A DNA stretch of 36,868 nucleotides from an uncultured Clostridia bacterium (GCA_944363045.1 CALVTT010000012.1:1-36868), one strand, 5' to 3'. Positions 16,960 to 24,736 are shown, counted from the stretch's first letter. Notes: a model not told the origin generated them from the letters alone. Program-made: numbers and translations.

Positions 16960-17490
16960 TTATTCCTTGACCGTGAGATAGGCGCCGTCCTCGCCGTCCG
17001 TCTCCTTGAAGTGCACGATGACGCGCTCGCGGCTGCTCGTGGGCACGTTCTTGCCGACGCCGTCTGCACGGAAGGGAAGCTCCCTGTGCCCCCTGTCCAC
17101 AAGGCAAAAAAGGCGCACGCTCTCCGCTCTGCCCAGGGCAGAGAGCGCCGCAAGTGCGGCGCGCACGGTGCGGCCCGTGTAGAGGACGTCGTCGCAGAGG
17201 ATGACCTTTTTGCCCTCGACGTCGAAATCTATCTCGCTGCCCTTGAAGACGGCATCGCAGCCGCCCGAGAGGAGATCGTCGCGGTAGAGCGCGATGTCGA
17301 GGATGCCGAGAGGAAGTTTGACGCCCTCGAGCTTTTCGATCTCCGCCTGCATACGGCGCGCCAAAATGACGCCGCGCGTGCGGATGCCGATGAGGACGAC
17401 GTTTTCGGTGCCCTTTTCGAGCTCGACCGCCTCGGCGGCTAATCTGCGGATGGTGCGGGCGAGCGTCTCTTGCTCGATGATAGTCTTCAT
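16960..17490 (-). CDS. pyrR: PyrR bifunctional pyrimidine regulator / uracil phosphoribosyltransferase
   Basis: 176 aa. The PRPP-binding motif VILCDDVLYTGRT lies at 96-108, GIRTRG at 35-40, and the conserved DRGHRELPFRADGVGKNVPT near 131-150. PyrR binds pyr mRNA leaders with UMP to promote attenuation and has weak UPRTase activity. Here it is not next to pyr biosynthetic genes but overlaps rluD by 4 bp; the pairing rluD-pyrR with lspA upstream is a classic Firmicutes order. Confidence 0.95.
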   Translation of the reverse strand: MKTIIEQETLARTIRRLAAEAVELEKGTENVVLIGIRTRGVILARRMQAEIEKLEGVKLPLGILDIALYRDDLLSGGCDAVFKGSEIDFDVEGKKVILCDDVLYTGRTVRAALAALSALGRAESVRLFCLVDRGHRELPFRADGVGKNVPTSSRERVIVHFKETDGEDGAYLTVKE

Positions 17491-18395
17491 TTGTCACCTC
17501 TCACAATGGTAAGGATGCGTTGAAAATAGTCGGGAAGGGGGGCGGTGAAGGTCATTATTTCCCCCGTCCGCGGATGGGTGAGCGTAAGGCGGAAGGCGTG
17601 CAGCAGCTGGCCGTTGAGCTCGAAGCGCTGCTTCTTATAGCCATAGACAGGGTCGCCCACCACGGGGTGCCCCATGTATTTGGCGTGTACGCGGATCTGG
17701 TGCGTGCGCCCCGTGTGCAGGATAAAGTGCACGAGGGTGTTGCGGGCGAAGCGCTCCGTGACCTCCCAATCGGTCTCGGCGCGCCTGCCCTTCCCTTCGG
17801 GCAGCACCGCCATTTTGAGGCGGTCGTTGGGGTCGCGGCCGATCTGCGTTACGATATTGCCGCTGTCCTCTTTTAAGACGCCTTCGAGGAGGGCGAGATA
17901 TTCGCGGCGGCAGCTCTTTTCGGCGATCTGGGCGCTCAAGGAAAGGTGCGCTCTGTCGTTTTTGGCGACGACGAGGAGACCCGAGGTATCCTTATCGATG
18001 CGGTGGACGATGCCGGGGCGCAGTTCGCCGTTGATGCCGCTCAAATGGTCGAGACGGAAGAGGAGCGCGTTGACGAGCGTGCCCTCGTAATTGCCGCTGC
18101 CCGCGTGCACCGTCATGCCCTGCTGTTTGTTGATGACGGCGATGTCCTCATCTTCATAGACGATGTCGAGGGGGATGTCTTCGGGGCGGGCGGCGATAGG
18201 TTTAGGGTCGGGGATAAAGAGAGTGACTTCCTCCCCCGCCTTTAATACGCAGCCCGCCTTGACGGGTTTCCCCGCGACGAGCACATGACCCTCCTCCGCA
18301 AGTTTTTTGACGGCGCTGCGCGTGAGCTCGGTGCGCTCGCTCAAAAACACGTCGACGCGGAGGGGTCCCTCCGCGGCAAAAGTCAAGCTATTCAT
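17487..18395 (-). CDS. RluA/RluD-family pseudouridine synthase
   Basis: 302 aa. An N-terminal S4-like RNA-binding domain (~12-60: VDVFLSERTELTRSAVKKLA) is followed by the catalytic domain with HRIDKDTSG (131-139; catalytic Asp134), and later HTGRTHQIRVHAKYMGHPVVGDPVYG. It is annotated RluD or YlyB in relatives; the position between lspA and pyrR matches B. subtilis ylyB. Its ATG overlaps the lspA stop by 8 bp. The exact target uridines (23S rRNA likely) are inference. Confidence 0.95.
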   Translation of the reverse strand: MNSLTFAAEGPLRVDVFLSERTELTRSAVKKLAEEGHVLVAGKPVKAGCVLKAGEEVTLFIPDPKPIAARPEDIPLDIVYEDEDIAVINKQQGMTVHAGSGNYEGTLVNALLFRLDHLSGINGELRPGIVHRIDKDTSGLLVVAKNDRAHLSLSAQIAEKSCRREYLALLEGVLKEDSGNIVTQIGRDPNDRLKMAVLPEGKGRRAETDWEVTERFARNTLVHFILHTGRTHQIRVHAKYMGHPVVGDPVYGYKKQRFELNGQLLHAFRLTLTHPRTGEIMTFTAPLPDYFQRILTIVRGDK

Positions 18396-19065
18396 CGTGT
18401 TTGGGCTCGTTTTGCCCGTCTTGGGAAGTCTTTTCGTCGGGAGAGAGATCAGTGGCAGAATGATCTTCGGGGGCGGGTCCCTGCTCGGATGCGGTTGCCT
18501 TTAAGGCTTCTTTTTCCGCTTCTTCACGCTTGGCTGCTTCGCGCCACTCCTTCTTTAAGGGGAAGAGCGCGTCCTTGCCGATGAAGACAATGATGAAAAG
18601 GAGCACGGCGCCGCCGAAGGTGATGAAAAAGTCGGCAAAGTTACAGACGCCGAAGCCGAGAGGTGAGACGTCCACCATGTCGCGCACATAGCCGAGGGCA
18701 AGGCGGTCGATGAGGTTGCCGATGGCGCCCGCCTCGATGACGGCAAGCGTGATGCGGGCAGGCGTATTGTGACGGAAAACGGTGAAAAAGAGTGCGGCGA
18801 TCGCCGCGATGAGCACCGCCGTCAGAATGGTGACGACGGTCATGGCGGCCTCGTTGTCTTCAAACATACTGAACGCCATGCCCGTGTTCTTGGTAAAATT
18901 GAAGCGTACGATGCCGAGGAAGAACTCGCTCTGGTGGACGTCGGTGCTCTCCGCCCATGCTTTGGTCACAAGGTCGACGGCGAGCAGCGCGCCGAATATG
19001 ACGAGCGAGATGAGGGCGACGATGGTCTCCCTTTTTTTCAAGAATGCGATAAGTTTTTGCTTCAT
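18388..19065 (-). CDS. lspA: Signal peptidase II (lipoprotein signal peptidase) with long charged tail
   Basis: 225 aa from the ATG at 19065; a TTG 15 codons upstream would extend the frame into a repeat and is rejected, although no good Shine-Dalgarno is visible. Four membrane segments; LspA motifs NTGMAFSMF (60-68), EAGAIGNLIDR (111-121), catalytic Asp129 in GYVRDM and Asp145 in CNFADF. Cleaves prolipoprotein signal peptides after Lgt has acted. Residues ~171-225 are an added Glu/Lys/Ala then Asp/Ser-rich tail absent from typical LspA (~150-170 aa). Same transcription direction as lgt, 2.1 kb upstream. Confidence 0.93.
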   Translation of the reverse strand: MKQKLIAFLKKRETIVALISLVIFGALLAVDLVTKAWAESTDVHQSEFFLGIVRFNFTKNTGMAFSMFEDNEAAMTVVTILTAVLIAAIAALFFTVFRHNTPARITLAVIEAGAIGNLIDRLALGYVRDMVDVSPLGFGVCNFADFFITFGGAVLLFIIVFIGKDALFPLKKEWREAAKREEAEKEALKATASEQGPAPEDHSATDLSPDEKTSQDGQNEPKHDE

Positions 19066-19096
19066 TATGAGATTTAGGGCAAAATTTGAATTGCGG

Positions 19097-19261
19097 CGTA
19101 AAGCCGACAAAGTATTGCGTAGAAGATGCGCCTTAGATCCTAAGGTGAAGCTTCAAGCAAGACGAGGAGGCTGCGTATCTGCCGAAAGGAGTTTACTTGA
19201 AGGTAAATGACTGAGGCAGAACGTAAAGCCGACAAAGTTTTGCGTAGAAGATGCGCCTTAG
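19097..19261. repeat. Structured intergenic element flanked by 40-bp direct repeats
   Basis: Two 40-nt copies (19097-19136 and 19222-19261), starting CGTAAAGCCGACAAAGT and ending GAAGATGCGCCTTAG, differ at one base. The 85 nt between them hold short inverted repeats: CCTTAG/CTAAGG at 19131-19145, TTAC/GTAA around an ACTTGAAG core, and CTGCC/GGCAG. The second copy supplies the stop codon (TAA) of the coiled-coil gene. The element separates that gene from lspA. It looks like a dispersed intergenic repeat, but other copies cannot be seen from this window. Confidence 0.7.
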
Positions 19262-19737
19262 GAATCTTCTTCCATGAGGCCGAGCTCTTTGCAGAGCTTA
19301 GAAAGATCGAGCGGATACTTGGGGTTGAGGACTTCCTCCATGTCAAACTCTTGTTCCTCCTCGCCGCCGAGATAGACAAGGAGGGTATGCGTGAAGTCTT
19401 GAAAGTCCTTCACGTCCTCTTCATCGGGATAGTTCGCAGTCAATCGGTCTGAAAGGAGGCGGCACTTATCGGCAAGCAGCTTTAACTCCCTGCGGTCGTT
19501 TTCTGCCTGGTCGCTCCCCTCTTTCTTGATGCGCTCCCCTTCCGCAACGGCGCGCATCAGAGCCGCCGAAACTTCCCCGCGCTGACCTTCAAGTACGGAA
19601 AGACGGGCGCGGAGACGCCTGTTGTCCTCACGGATCTCTTCGGTAACTTCACGCTGGCGCTTTAAGACGGCGTCGTACTCCTCTTTGAGGCGTTCGACGA
19701 GCGTGCGCACTTCCTTTGCGGAATATTTTTTTTGCAT
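19258..19737 (-). CDS. DivIVA-like or other coiled-coil protein, unknown function
   Basis: 159 aa, soluble. Residues ~5-90 are a nearly continuous charged heptad-type helix (KEVRTLVERLKEEYDAVLKR and onward), followed by an acidic C-terminal part (NYPDEEDVKDFQDFTHTLLV, EFDMEEVLNPKYPLD). The general look is that of DivIVA-like cell-division proteins but the membrane-binding N-terminal signature is not convincing. GGGAG is six bases before ATG and overlaps the pncB stop (1-bp gap). Its stop codon falls inside a copy of the 40-bp intergenic repeat. Confidence 0.65.
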   Translation of the reverse strand: MQKKYSAKEVRTLVERLKEEYDAVLKRQREVTEEIREDNRRLRARLSVLEGQRGEVSAALMRAVAEGERIKKEGSDQAENDRRELKLLADKCRLLSDRLTANYPDEEDVKDFQDFTHTLLVYLGGEEEQEFDMEEVLNPKYPLDLSKLCKELGLMEEDS

Positions 19738-19738
19738 A

Positions 19739-21169
19739 TCAAACTCCCTTGCCGAAACGGTGCATCATCTCCGTTTTGAGCGAATGCAGCGCGGGTGATA
19801 AGTCGACTTTATAGATGTGCGGCATATCGAGGCGGGTGTACTCCTCCCAGAAGCGGGCGTACTCCGCGTTGAAGTAGGCGTTGATCTCTTTAAGGGGCTT
19901 GGAGAAGATGCGGCGCTCGCCGCCCTCGATCCACGTCTCGCGGATGTTGCGAACGGAGAAATTTTCGAGGGTCATGCGCTTCCACGTCTCCACGGGGTGG
20001 AAAATTTCGAGGGGCTTGGTGGTATCCACCGTCTCGCCGGCGCGGGTGATATAGTCGGCGATCGCCTTGCCCGAGGCGTTGTCGTAGAAGCGGAAGACTT
20101 CCTTCATGCCGGGGTTGGTGACCTTTTCCGAGGTATCGGAGAGTTTTATTTTGGGGATCTCCTTGCCGCCTTCAAAGACTGCCGCGAGCTTATAGACGCC
20201 GCCGAGTGCGGGCATATCGGCGCTCGTGATGAGCTTGGTGCCCACGCCCCAAGTATCAATGCGCGCGCCCTGCTCCTTTAAGGAGCGGATGGAATATTCG
20301 TCGAGATCGCCCGAGGCGCAGATAACGGTCTTTTCAAAGCCCGCCTTATCGAGCATCTTTCTTGCCTCTTTGGAAAGATAGGCGAGATCGCCCGAGTCGA
20401 GGCGGATGCCGAGGGGCTCGTAGCCCGCCGCGCGCAGTTCCTTGAAGACTTTGATGGCGTTGGGAACGCCGCTCTTTAAGGTGTCGTAGGTGTCGACGAG
20501 CAGCAGACAGCCCGTGGGGAAGCTTTTCGCGTAGGCGCGGAAGGCGTCGAGCTCGGAGGGGAAGTTCATCACCCAGCTGTGCGCCATCGTGCCCGAGACG
20601 GGAACGTTGAACTCCTTGCCCGCATAGACGTTGGAGGTGCCCACACAGCCGCCGATGATGGCGGCCCTGGCGCCGTAGATGCCCGCATCGGGACCCTGCG
20701 CGCGGCGGAGGCCGAACTCCATCACACCGCCCCCGGCGGCGTCGCAAATTTTCGCCGCTTTGCTCGCGATGAGCGTCTGATGGTTGACAAACGTCAAAAG
20801 CGCCGTCTCTGCGAGCTGCGCCTCGATCATGGGCGCCTTGATGGTGAGGATGGGCTCATAGGGGAAGACGATCTCCCCCTCGCGGACGGCGATCATGTCG
20901 CCCGTGAAGCGCAGCCCCGAGAGGTATTCGAGGTATTCCTCCGAAAAGATGCCAAGAGAGCGCAGATAGGCGAGGTCGTCCTCGTTGAAGTGCAGGCTCA
21001 TCAGCCAATCGCAAGCCTGCTCCATGCCCGCCGCCACCGAATAGGTGATGAGCTTGTTGGGGCGGAAGAAGATGTCGAACGCCGCCATCTCCTCGTGACG
21101 CCCTTCGTTGAAATAGCCCTGCCCCATCGTGATCTGATAGAGGTCGGTCAAAAGCGTTAAGTTTCTCAT
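19739..21169 (-). CDS. pncB: Nicotinate phosphoribosyltransferase
   Basis: 476 aa NAPRTase of the long bacterial type. N-terminal LLTDLYQITMGQGYF, MEFGLRRAQGPDAG, the phospho-accepting His197 in GTMAHSWVM, GIRLDSGDLAYLS and ICASGDLDE are all present. It converts nicotinate and PRPP to nicotinate mononucleotide with ATP, the entry step of Preiss-Handler NAD salvage. AGGGGA lies before ATG, 12 bp after lgt. Confidence 0.95.
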   Translation of the reverse strand: MRNLTLLTDLYQITMGQGYFNEGRHEEMAAFDIFFRPNKLITYSVAAGMEQACDWLMSLHFNEDDLAYLRSLGIFSEEYLEYLSGLRFTGDMIAVREGEIVFPYEPILTIKAPMIEAQLAETALLTFVNHQTLIASKAAKICDAAGGGVMEFGLRRAQGPDAGIYGARAAIIGGCVGTSNVYAGKEFNVPVSGTMAHSWVMNFPSELDAFRAYAKSFPTGCLLLVDTYDTLKSGVPNAIKVFKELRAAGYEPLGIRLDSGDLAYLSKEARKMLDKAGFEKTVICASGDLDEYSIRSLKEQGARIDTWGVGTKLITSADMPALGGVYKLAAVFEGGKEIPKIKLSDTSEKVTNPGMKEVFRFYDNASGKAIADYITRAGETVDTTKPLEIFHPVETWKRMTLENFSVRNIRETWIEGGERRIFSKPLKEINAYFNAEYARFWEEYTRLDMPHIYKVDLSPALHSLKTEMMHRFGKGV

Positions 21170-21181
21170 CTTATTCCCCTT

Positions 21182-22333
21182 TTAGTCCACATCGGGCGGA
21201 TCGAAATCGCCCATATCGCCGCCGTCGTCATCGGCGCCGTCGTTGCTGTCGTCGCCGTCGCTATCATCGTTTTCGCCGTCGTCGTCATGCTTGAAGGGAA
21301 GGTCGTGGGCGGCAGGGTCGATATATACGTCCTCCCCCTTATTGTTCTTTTCTTTGGGGGGAGCGGGCGGATAGGCGGCGCCCATGATGTTTATTTTATC
21401 GAAGTAGGGAACGTCGTCCTTATATGCCTTGATGTAGGCGGTGATGCCCGAGGGATCGCCCGTCTTACTGCCGATGAGCGCGCCCTCTTTGCGGTAGTTG
21501 AGATATAAAAGAACGCCCGCGCCGATGAGGCCCAACACCATGAGGATGAGCGAGGTGACGAACGACCAGCGGATGCCCCCACCGTTCAAGATATAGGCGG
21601 GGTCGCGCAGGGGCTCCATGATGGAGCGCACGAGCCCGTACCAGAAGAAGTAGGCGCAGACAAAGAGGCCGTTGGGCTTTTTATCGTACTTCCACGCCGC
21701 ATAAAAGAGGAGCGCCCAGCCGATGAGGTTGATGCAGCTCTCGTAGAAGAAAAAGGCGTAGTGCCATTCGGAGCTCGGGTCGGAGAAGGAGCCGATGCCA
21801 TAGACGCTGTGCGAGGGGCTCACGGGCACCGCAAACGGGAACCACTGAAAGGCAGGGTTAGTGACTTCCGCGCCGTACACTTCCTTATTGAAGAAGTTGC
21901 CCCACCGCCCCATCGCCTGCGCGACGAGGATGTTGAGGACAACGCAGTCGGCAACGCGCAGAAAGTCGATCTTCTTGACGAGGCAGACGATAAGCCCTGC
22001 AAGAACGCCGCCCATAACGCCGCCGAGGATGCTCAAGCCCCCGCTTCGGATGCTGTCCCACTCGAACCACTGGGAAATATGCATACCGTCCGTGATGCAG
22101 TAGTAAAGGCGCGCGCAGACGAGCGCCGAGGGAATGCAGACGATAAACAGCGTTAAAATGAGCTCGGGGTTGATGTTCCTCCTCCGCATGAGGAGAGAGG
22201 AAAGATACGCCGCGAGCAGCATGCCCGCAACGATGCAGATGGCATAAAAGTAAATTTCAAACCCGAAGAGGATGATGCCGCGCTCGTTGATTCCGAACAG
22301 CGGCCCGTCCTTCGCAAGAAGCAAAGTTTGCAA
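21182..22333 (-). CDS. lgt: Prolipoprotein diacylglyceryl transferase with acidic tail
   Basis: 383 aa from a TTG start at 22333, chosen because GGGAGG lies eight bases upstream; there is no ATG before residue ~38. The Lgt signature AQAMGRWGNFFNKEVYG and the later YGLVRSIMEPLRDP are present, with about seven membrane segments. Lgt adds diacylglycerol to the lipobox Cys, the step before LspA (same unit). Residues ~315-383 form a cytoplasmic Pro/Lys then extremely Asp-rich tail (for example HDDDGENDDSDGDD), absent from typical Lgt (~270-300 aa). Confidence 0.93.
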   Translation of the reverse strand: MQTLLLAKDGPLFGINERGIILFGFEIYFYAICIVAGMLLAAYLSSLLMRRRNINPELILTLFIVCIPSALVCARLYYCITDGMHISQWFEWDSIRSGGLSILGGVMGGVLAGLIVCLVKKIDFLRVADCVVLNILVAQAMGRWGNFFNKEVYGAEVTNPAFQWFPFAVPVSPSHSVYGIGSFSDPSSEWHYAFFFYESCINLIGWALLFYAAWKYDKKPNGLFVCAYFFWYGLVRSIMEPLRDPAYILNGGGIRWSFVTSLILMVLGLIGAGVLLYLNYRKEGALIGSKTGDPSGITAYIKAYKDDVPYFDKINIMGAAYPPAPPKEKNNKGEDVYIDPAAHDLPFKHDDDGENDDSDGDDSNDGADDDGGDMGDFDPPDVD

Positions 22334-22373
22334 AAAAGCGCCTCCCAAAATGAGGTTTTAAGATATTGACAAC

Positions 22374-22403
22374 ATTATAGCATCTCAGGCGTAAAAAAGT
22401 CAA
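22374..22403 (-). promoter_or_regulatory. Promoter of the lgt-pncB unit
   Basis: On the minus strand TTGACT and TATAAT are separated by 18 bp, ~40 bp upstream of the lgt TTG start. It probably feeds the long co-directional series lgt to plsY. Confidence 0.7.
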
Positions 22404-22433
22404 CCGCGTGGGTCGGCTTTCACCAAAGTTTCG

Positions 22434-23123
22434 TCATTCGAGGCCGAGCTTTAACGGCTTCACCGCATTGAGGAGCGGGATCGTAAGAAAGGCAAGGATA
22501 TAATTTAGGATGCTGTTGTAGATCTGCCCCAGCACAAAGAGGCGCACGAAGACGTAGTTCCCGAACGACCAGACGCCGCCGAAGCGCTCGTTGATGGCGT
22601 CGATGAGGCTTTGCGATAAAAAAATCTTGTTGCCGATATAGTACATCCCGAGCGAATTGACGAGCACGGTGCAGAGCGAAAAGGTAAGAGCGGTGACGAT
22701 GGCAAGTTTTACAAAGAGGCTCCCTTTAAAATGCATGGGGATGCGCATCACGAGACCTGCGATGACCGCCATGAGCATCAAAGAGAGCGCCACCCACCAA
22801 TAGTAATACAGCCCCGCGCTGTTGAGAAGGTACCCGAAAAGATCGCCCACAAATACGGCGACGGCGCCGGGAAGCGCCCCGAGCATGACGCCCGCAAGGA
22901 GCGCCGTGAACAGGCTGAAACTGAACTGCGTATCGGCAAACTTGATCTCGAAGGTGTTGACGGCGATACACAGCGCCGCCATCACGCCGATATAGGCGAG
23001 CTTGTGCGAGATCGGACGGAAGAGGAGCACATCGGAAAAAAGGAGCCTCTTCCAGAGCGGAGCCTTTTTCCTCTCCCCTGCCGGCGCGGTGTTTACCGCG
23101 GCTTGTTTGACTGCTTCGGACAT
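22434..23123 (-). CDS. folT: ECF transporter S component, folate type (FolT-like)
   Basis: 229 aa with a charged cytoplasmic N-terminus (~1-38) and six membrane segments. ISHKLAYIGVMAALCIAVNT, GVMLGALPGAVAVFVGDLFG and the Ala-rich helix 1 are typical of FolT/folate-family S components. The folate assignment is supported by the THF riboswitch directly upstream. It would use the EcfA1-EcfA2-EcfT module encoded at 12118-14656. Its Shine-Dalgarno GGGAGG lies inside a hairpin (23132-23149). Confidence 0.88.
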   Translation of the reverse strand: MSEAVKQAAVNTAPAGERKKAPLWKRLLFSDVLLFRPISHKLAYIGVMAALCIAVNTFEIKFADTQFSFSLFTALLAGVMLGALPGAVAVFVGDLFGYLLNSAGLYYYWWVALSLMLMAVIAGLVMRIPMHFKGSLFVKLAIVTALTFSLCTVLVNSLGMYYIGNKIFLSQSLIDAINERFGGVWSFGNYVFVRLFVLGQIYNSILNYILAFLTIPLLNAVKPLKLGLE

Positions 23124-23125
23124 AC

Positions 23126-23149
23126 AAAAAAACCTCCCATTGAGGAGGT
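23126..23149 (-). promoter_or_regulatory. Hairpin that sequesters the folT Shine-Dalgarno and ends in a U-tract
   Basis: On the minus strand ACCTCC, a 6-nt loop and GGAGGT form a stem directly followed by seven T and the ATG. It can act as a terminator or as a mask of the ribosome-binding site, so it is a likely part of the riboswitch expression platform. Confidence 0.7.
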
Positions 23150-23153
23150 CCGC

Positions 23154-23181
23154 AAAAAGGGCGCTTCACATTTGAAAGCGC
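23154..23181 (-). terminator. Leader terminator within the THF riboswitch expression platform
   Basis: On the minus strand GCGCTTTCA and TGAAGCGC pair (one bulge) and are followed by CCTTTTT. The hairpin is enclosed by a possible GTCCGC (23189-23194) / GCGGAC (23148-23153) pairing. Confidence 0.6.
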
Positions 23182-23206
23182 AGATCGAGCGGACGCGCCG
23201 CGGCAC

Positions 23207-23293
23207 CGCAGAGGCAATGCTGAGATTTTTGCCCCTTTCGTCTGCGAACAACGTCCCGTTTCGCAGCACTTAACGCACCTTGGCTACTCTTCG
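23207..23293 (-). ncRNA. THF (tetrahydrofolate) riboswitch aptamer
   Basis: On the minus strand the core of the class I THF riboswitch is recognisable: AGAGTAG, GCGTTAAGTG, a P3 hairpin CTGCGAA/TTCGCAG (23242-23266) with loop containing CGGGACGTTG, then ACGAA, and a closing TTGC before CTCT that can pair with the 5' AGAG (P1). P2 is not obvious by eye. The distance from ACGAA to TTGC equals that of the consensus as I remember it. Location before a folate-type S component fits the known folT association. Confidence 0.85.
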
Positions 23294-23298
23294 TCGAT

Positions 23299-23327
23299 AT
23301 TATAGCACCTTTGAAGGCGGGCGGCAA
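23299..23327 (-). promoter_or_regulatory. Promoter of the THF riboswitch-folT transcript
   Basis: On the minus strand TTGCCG and TATAAT are 17 bp apart; transcription would start at the very 5' edge of the aptamer. Confidence 0.7.
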
Positions 23328-23370
23328 GCAAATTCGGCATATTTTCGGGCGAGGGAAACAAACTTTGCAT

Positions 23371-24057
23371 ATGGCACTCATCATGGTACGCACCGCCATC
23401 GTCTTTTTGGTGCTGCTCATCATCATGCGGCTGATGGGAAAGCGGCAAATCGGAGAGATGCAGCCCTTTGAGCTCGTCATCACCCTGCTCATCTCCGAGC
23501 TCGCCTGCATCCCCATGGCGGACGCCTCCGTGCCCCTTTTGTACGGCGTCGTCTCCGTCGTCACCATCTTTGTTTTGCATGAGATCGTCACCCTCATCGA
23601 CCTCAAAGGCAAGCCCTTCAAGGCGCTGCTTTCGGGCAAGCCCTCCGTCGTTATCAACAAAAACGGCATCGACGCCTATGAATTAAAGCGCAACCGCCTC
23701 GATGTGAGCGATCTTATAGAGTCTCTGCGCGCAGCGGGGTACTTTTCCCTCGACAGCATCGACTATGCCCTCTATGAGGCGAACGGCACCTTCTCGGCGC
23801 TGCCCAAAGAGAATTACGAAGAAAAACAAACTTCCCTCCCCCTCGTCATCCTTTCGGCGGGCAAATTCGACAAGAAGAATTTGCAGTTCTCGGGGATAGA
23901 CGAAAAATTCTTCCGCGAAGTGCTGCGCGAAAACGGCGTGAGGGAGAAGGACGTGCTCGTACTCACCGCCGACGGCACGGGGAAAATTTATTTGCAAGAG
24001 AACGGCAAGAAGTTCCGCACGCTGAAGGTCGCATACCCGGGAGGCAGGACATGGTGA
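23371..24057 (+). CDS. DUF421 membrane protein (YetF/YdfS-like)
   Basis: 228 aa from the ATG at 23371 (a TTG two codons earlier sits nine bases after GAGGG and is an alternative). Three N-terminal membrane helices (VRTAIVFLVLLIIMRLMG, ELVITLLISELACIPMA, LYGVVSVVTIFVLHEIVTL) are followed by the soluble DUF421 domain (KGKPFKALLSGKPSVVINKN, LDVSDLIESLRAAGYFSL). Family members such as spore-associated YetF have no settled biochemical role. It overlaps the DUF4363 gene by 7 bp, the usual partner in Clostridia. Confidence 0.88.
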   Translation: MALIMVRTAIVFLVLLIIMRLMGKRQIGEMQPFELVITLLISELACIPMADASVPLLYGVVSVVTIFVLHEIVTLIDLKGKPFKALLSGKPSVVINKNGIDAYELKRNRLDVSDLIESLRAAGYFSLDSIDYALYEANGTFSALPKENYEEKQTSLPLVILSAGKFDKKNLQFSGIDEKFFREVLRENGVREKDVLVLTADGTGKIYLQENGKKFRTLKVAYPGGRTW

Positions 24058-24428
24058 AATCAATTTTGAGCATCCTCCTTGCGGGGCTGCTTTTGTTGGG
24101 GGCTGCCCTCTTTGAGGGCGTCTATGTCAAGGAACAGTTTGGCGGGTTCGGGAAGGAAGTGGCGGCGCTCATCTGCAAGGCGGAGGAGGGAAACGCGCAG
24201 AAGGCCGATGCGGAAGCCGTGTATGCCTCCTGGGAGGAGCGGCGGGACAAACTGCACATCTGGATCCCGCACAACGACATCATGCGCATCGACGACTATC
24301 TTGCGGAGAGCATCCGCGGCTTTGAGGAGGAGGACGATACTCGCGCCCTCGAAATGCTGGAGATCGTGCTGCGCCTCACGGAGACCCTCCCCTCCACCTA
24401 CCTCGTGTCGCTGCCCAATCTCTTTTAA
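24051..24428 (+). CDS. DUF4363 protein
   Basis: 125 aa. One N-terminal membrane helix or signal anchor (ILSILLAGLLLLGAALFEGV) is followed by a helical soluble domain with WEERRDKLHIWIPHNDIMRI and DDYLAESIRGFEEEDDTRAL, typical of DUF4363. Often paired with DUF421, as here with a 7-bp overlap. Function unknown. Confidence 0.85.
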   Translation: MVKSILSILLAGLLLLGAALFEGVYVKEQFGGFGKEVAALICKAEEGNAQKADAEAVYASWEERRDKLHIWIPHNDIMRIDDYLAESIRGFEEEDDTRALEMLEIVLRLTETLPSTYLVSLPNLF

Positions 24429-24429
24429 G

Positions 24430-24466
24430 CCAAAGAGGACGCCCCCCGAAGGGACGCCCTCTTTGG
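24430..24466. terminator. Hairpin closing DUF421-DUF4363 and the convergent remnant
   Basis: CCAAAGAGGACG and CGCCCTCTTTGG pair over 12 bp with one mismatch on the plus strand (G-U on the minus strand). It starts one base after the DUF4363 stop. U-tracts are weak on both sides. Confidence 0.6.
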
Positions 24467-24479
24467 ATATGGAGGAAAG

Positions 24480-24686
24480 TTATTGGCTCTCTGATGTGTC
24501 CTTCCCGCTCTTGTCGAGCAGGCGGTAAATAAGCGCCGCCAGCGCTGCGCCCGCGAGCAGGCCGACGATGAAGATCCAGATCTGAGAGATGGCGGTAAAG
24601 TCGCCGCCGATCATCTGCAAAAGCGCGGGACCGAGCGAACGGGCAGGGTTGACGGACGTGCCCGTGAGGCGGATGCCGAGGAGATG
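24480..24686 (-). pseudogene. C-terminal remnant of an aquaporin/glycerol facilitator (MIP family)
   Basis: Read on the minus strand the last 68 codons of a MIP-family channel are intact: HLLGIRLTGTSVNPARSLGP with the second NPA motif and its Arg selectivity residue, then a final membrane helix (IWIFIVGLLAGAALAALIY) and a stop. The first ~160 residues, with the first NPA motif, are missing. Upstream the sequence changes into the start of an unrelated gene in another frame (see next entry), so this is a deletion product and cannot make a channel. Confidence 0.8.
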
Positions 24687-24736
24687 CCGAAGAGAAAATC
24701 TTTCGGATATGTCATGGTTTTCGCTTGACTTTTCAA
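24671..24736 (-). pseudogene. N-terminal remnant of a GH1-like beta-glycosidase fused out of frame to the aquaporin end
   Basis: After GGAG and a TTG (24736) the minus strand reads MKSQAKTMTYPKDFLFGISS, resembling the conserved start of GH1 enzymes (FPKDFLFG). The match stops after ~20 codons, where the sequence becomes the aquaporin remnant in a different frame; a stop follows ~20 codons on. It begins 40 bp after GH43, so GH43-GH1 was probably an operon. The GH1 call rests on a very short segment; a short new ORF is the alternative. Confidence 0.5.

Noticed and set aside
16886..17497. Upstream extension of der
   Set aside because: Overlaps pyrR in a different frame; the ATG after AGGAGG gives the standard Der N-terminus.
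23207..23293. T-box or other amino-acid leader
   Set aside because: No T-box sequence; the conserved blocks fit the THF riboswitch and the downstream gene is a folate-type S component.
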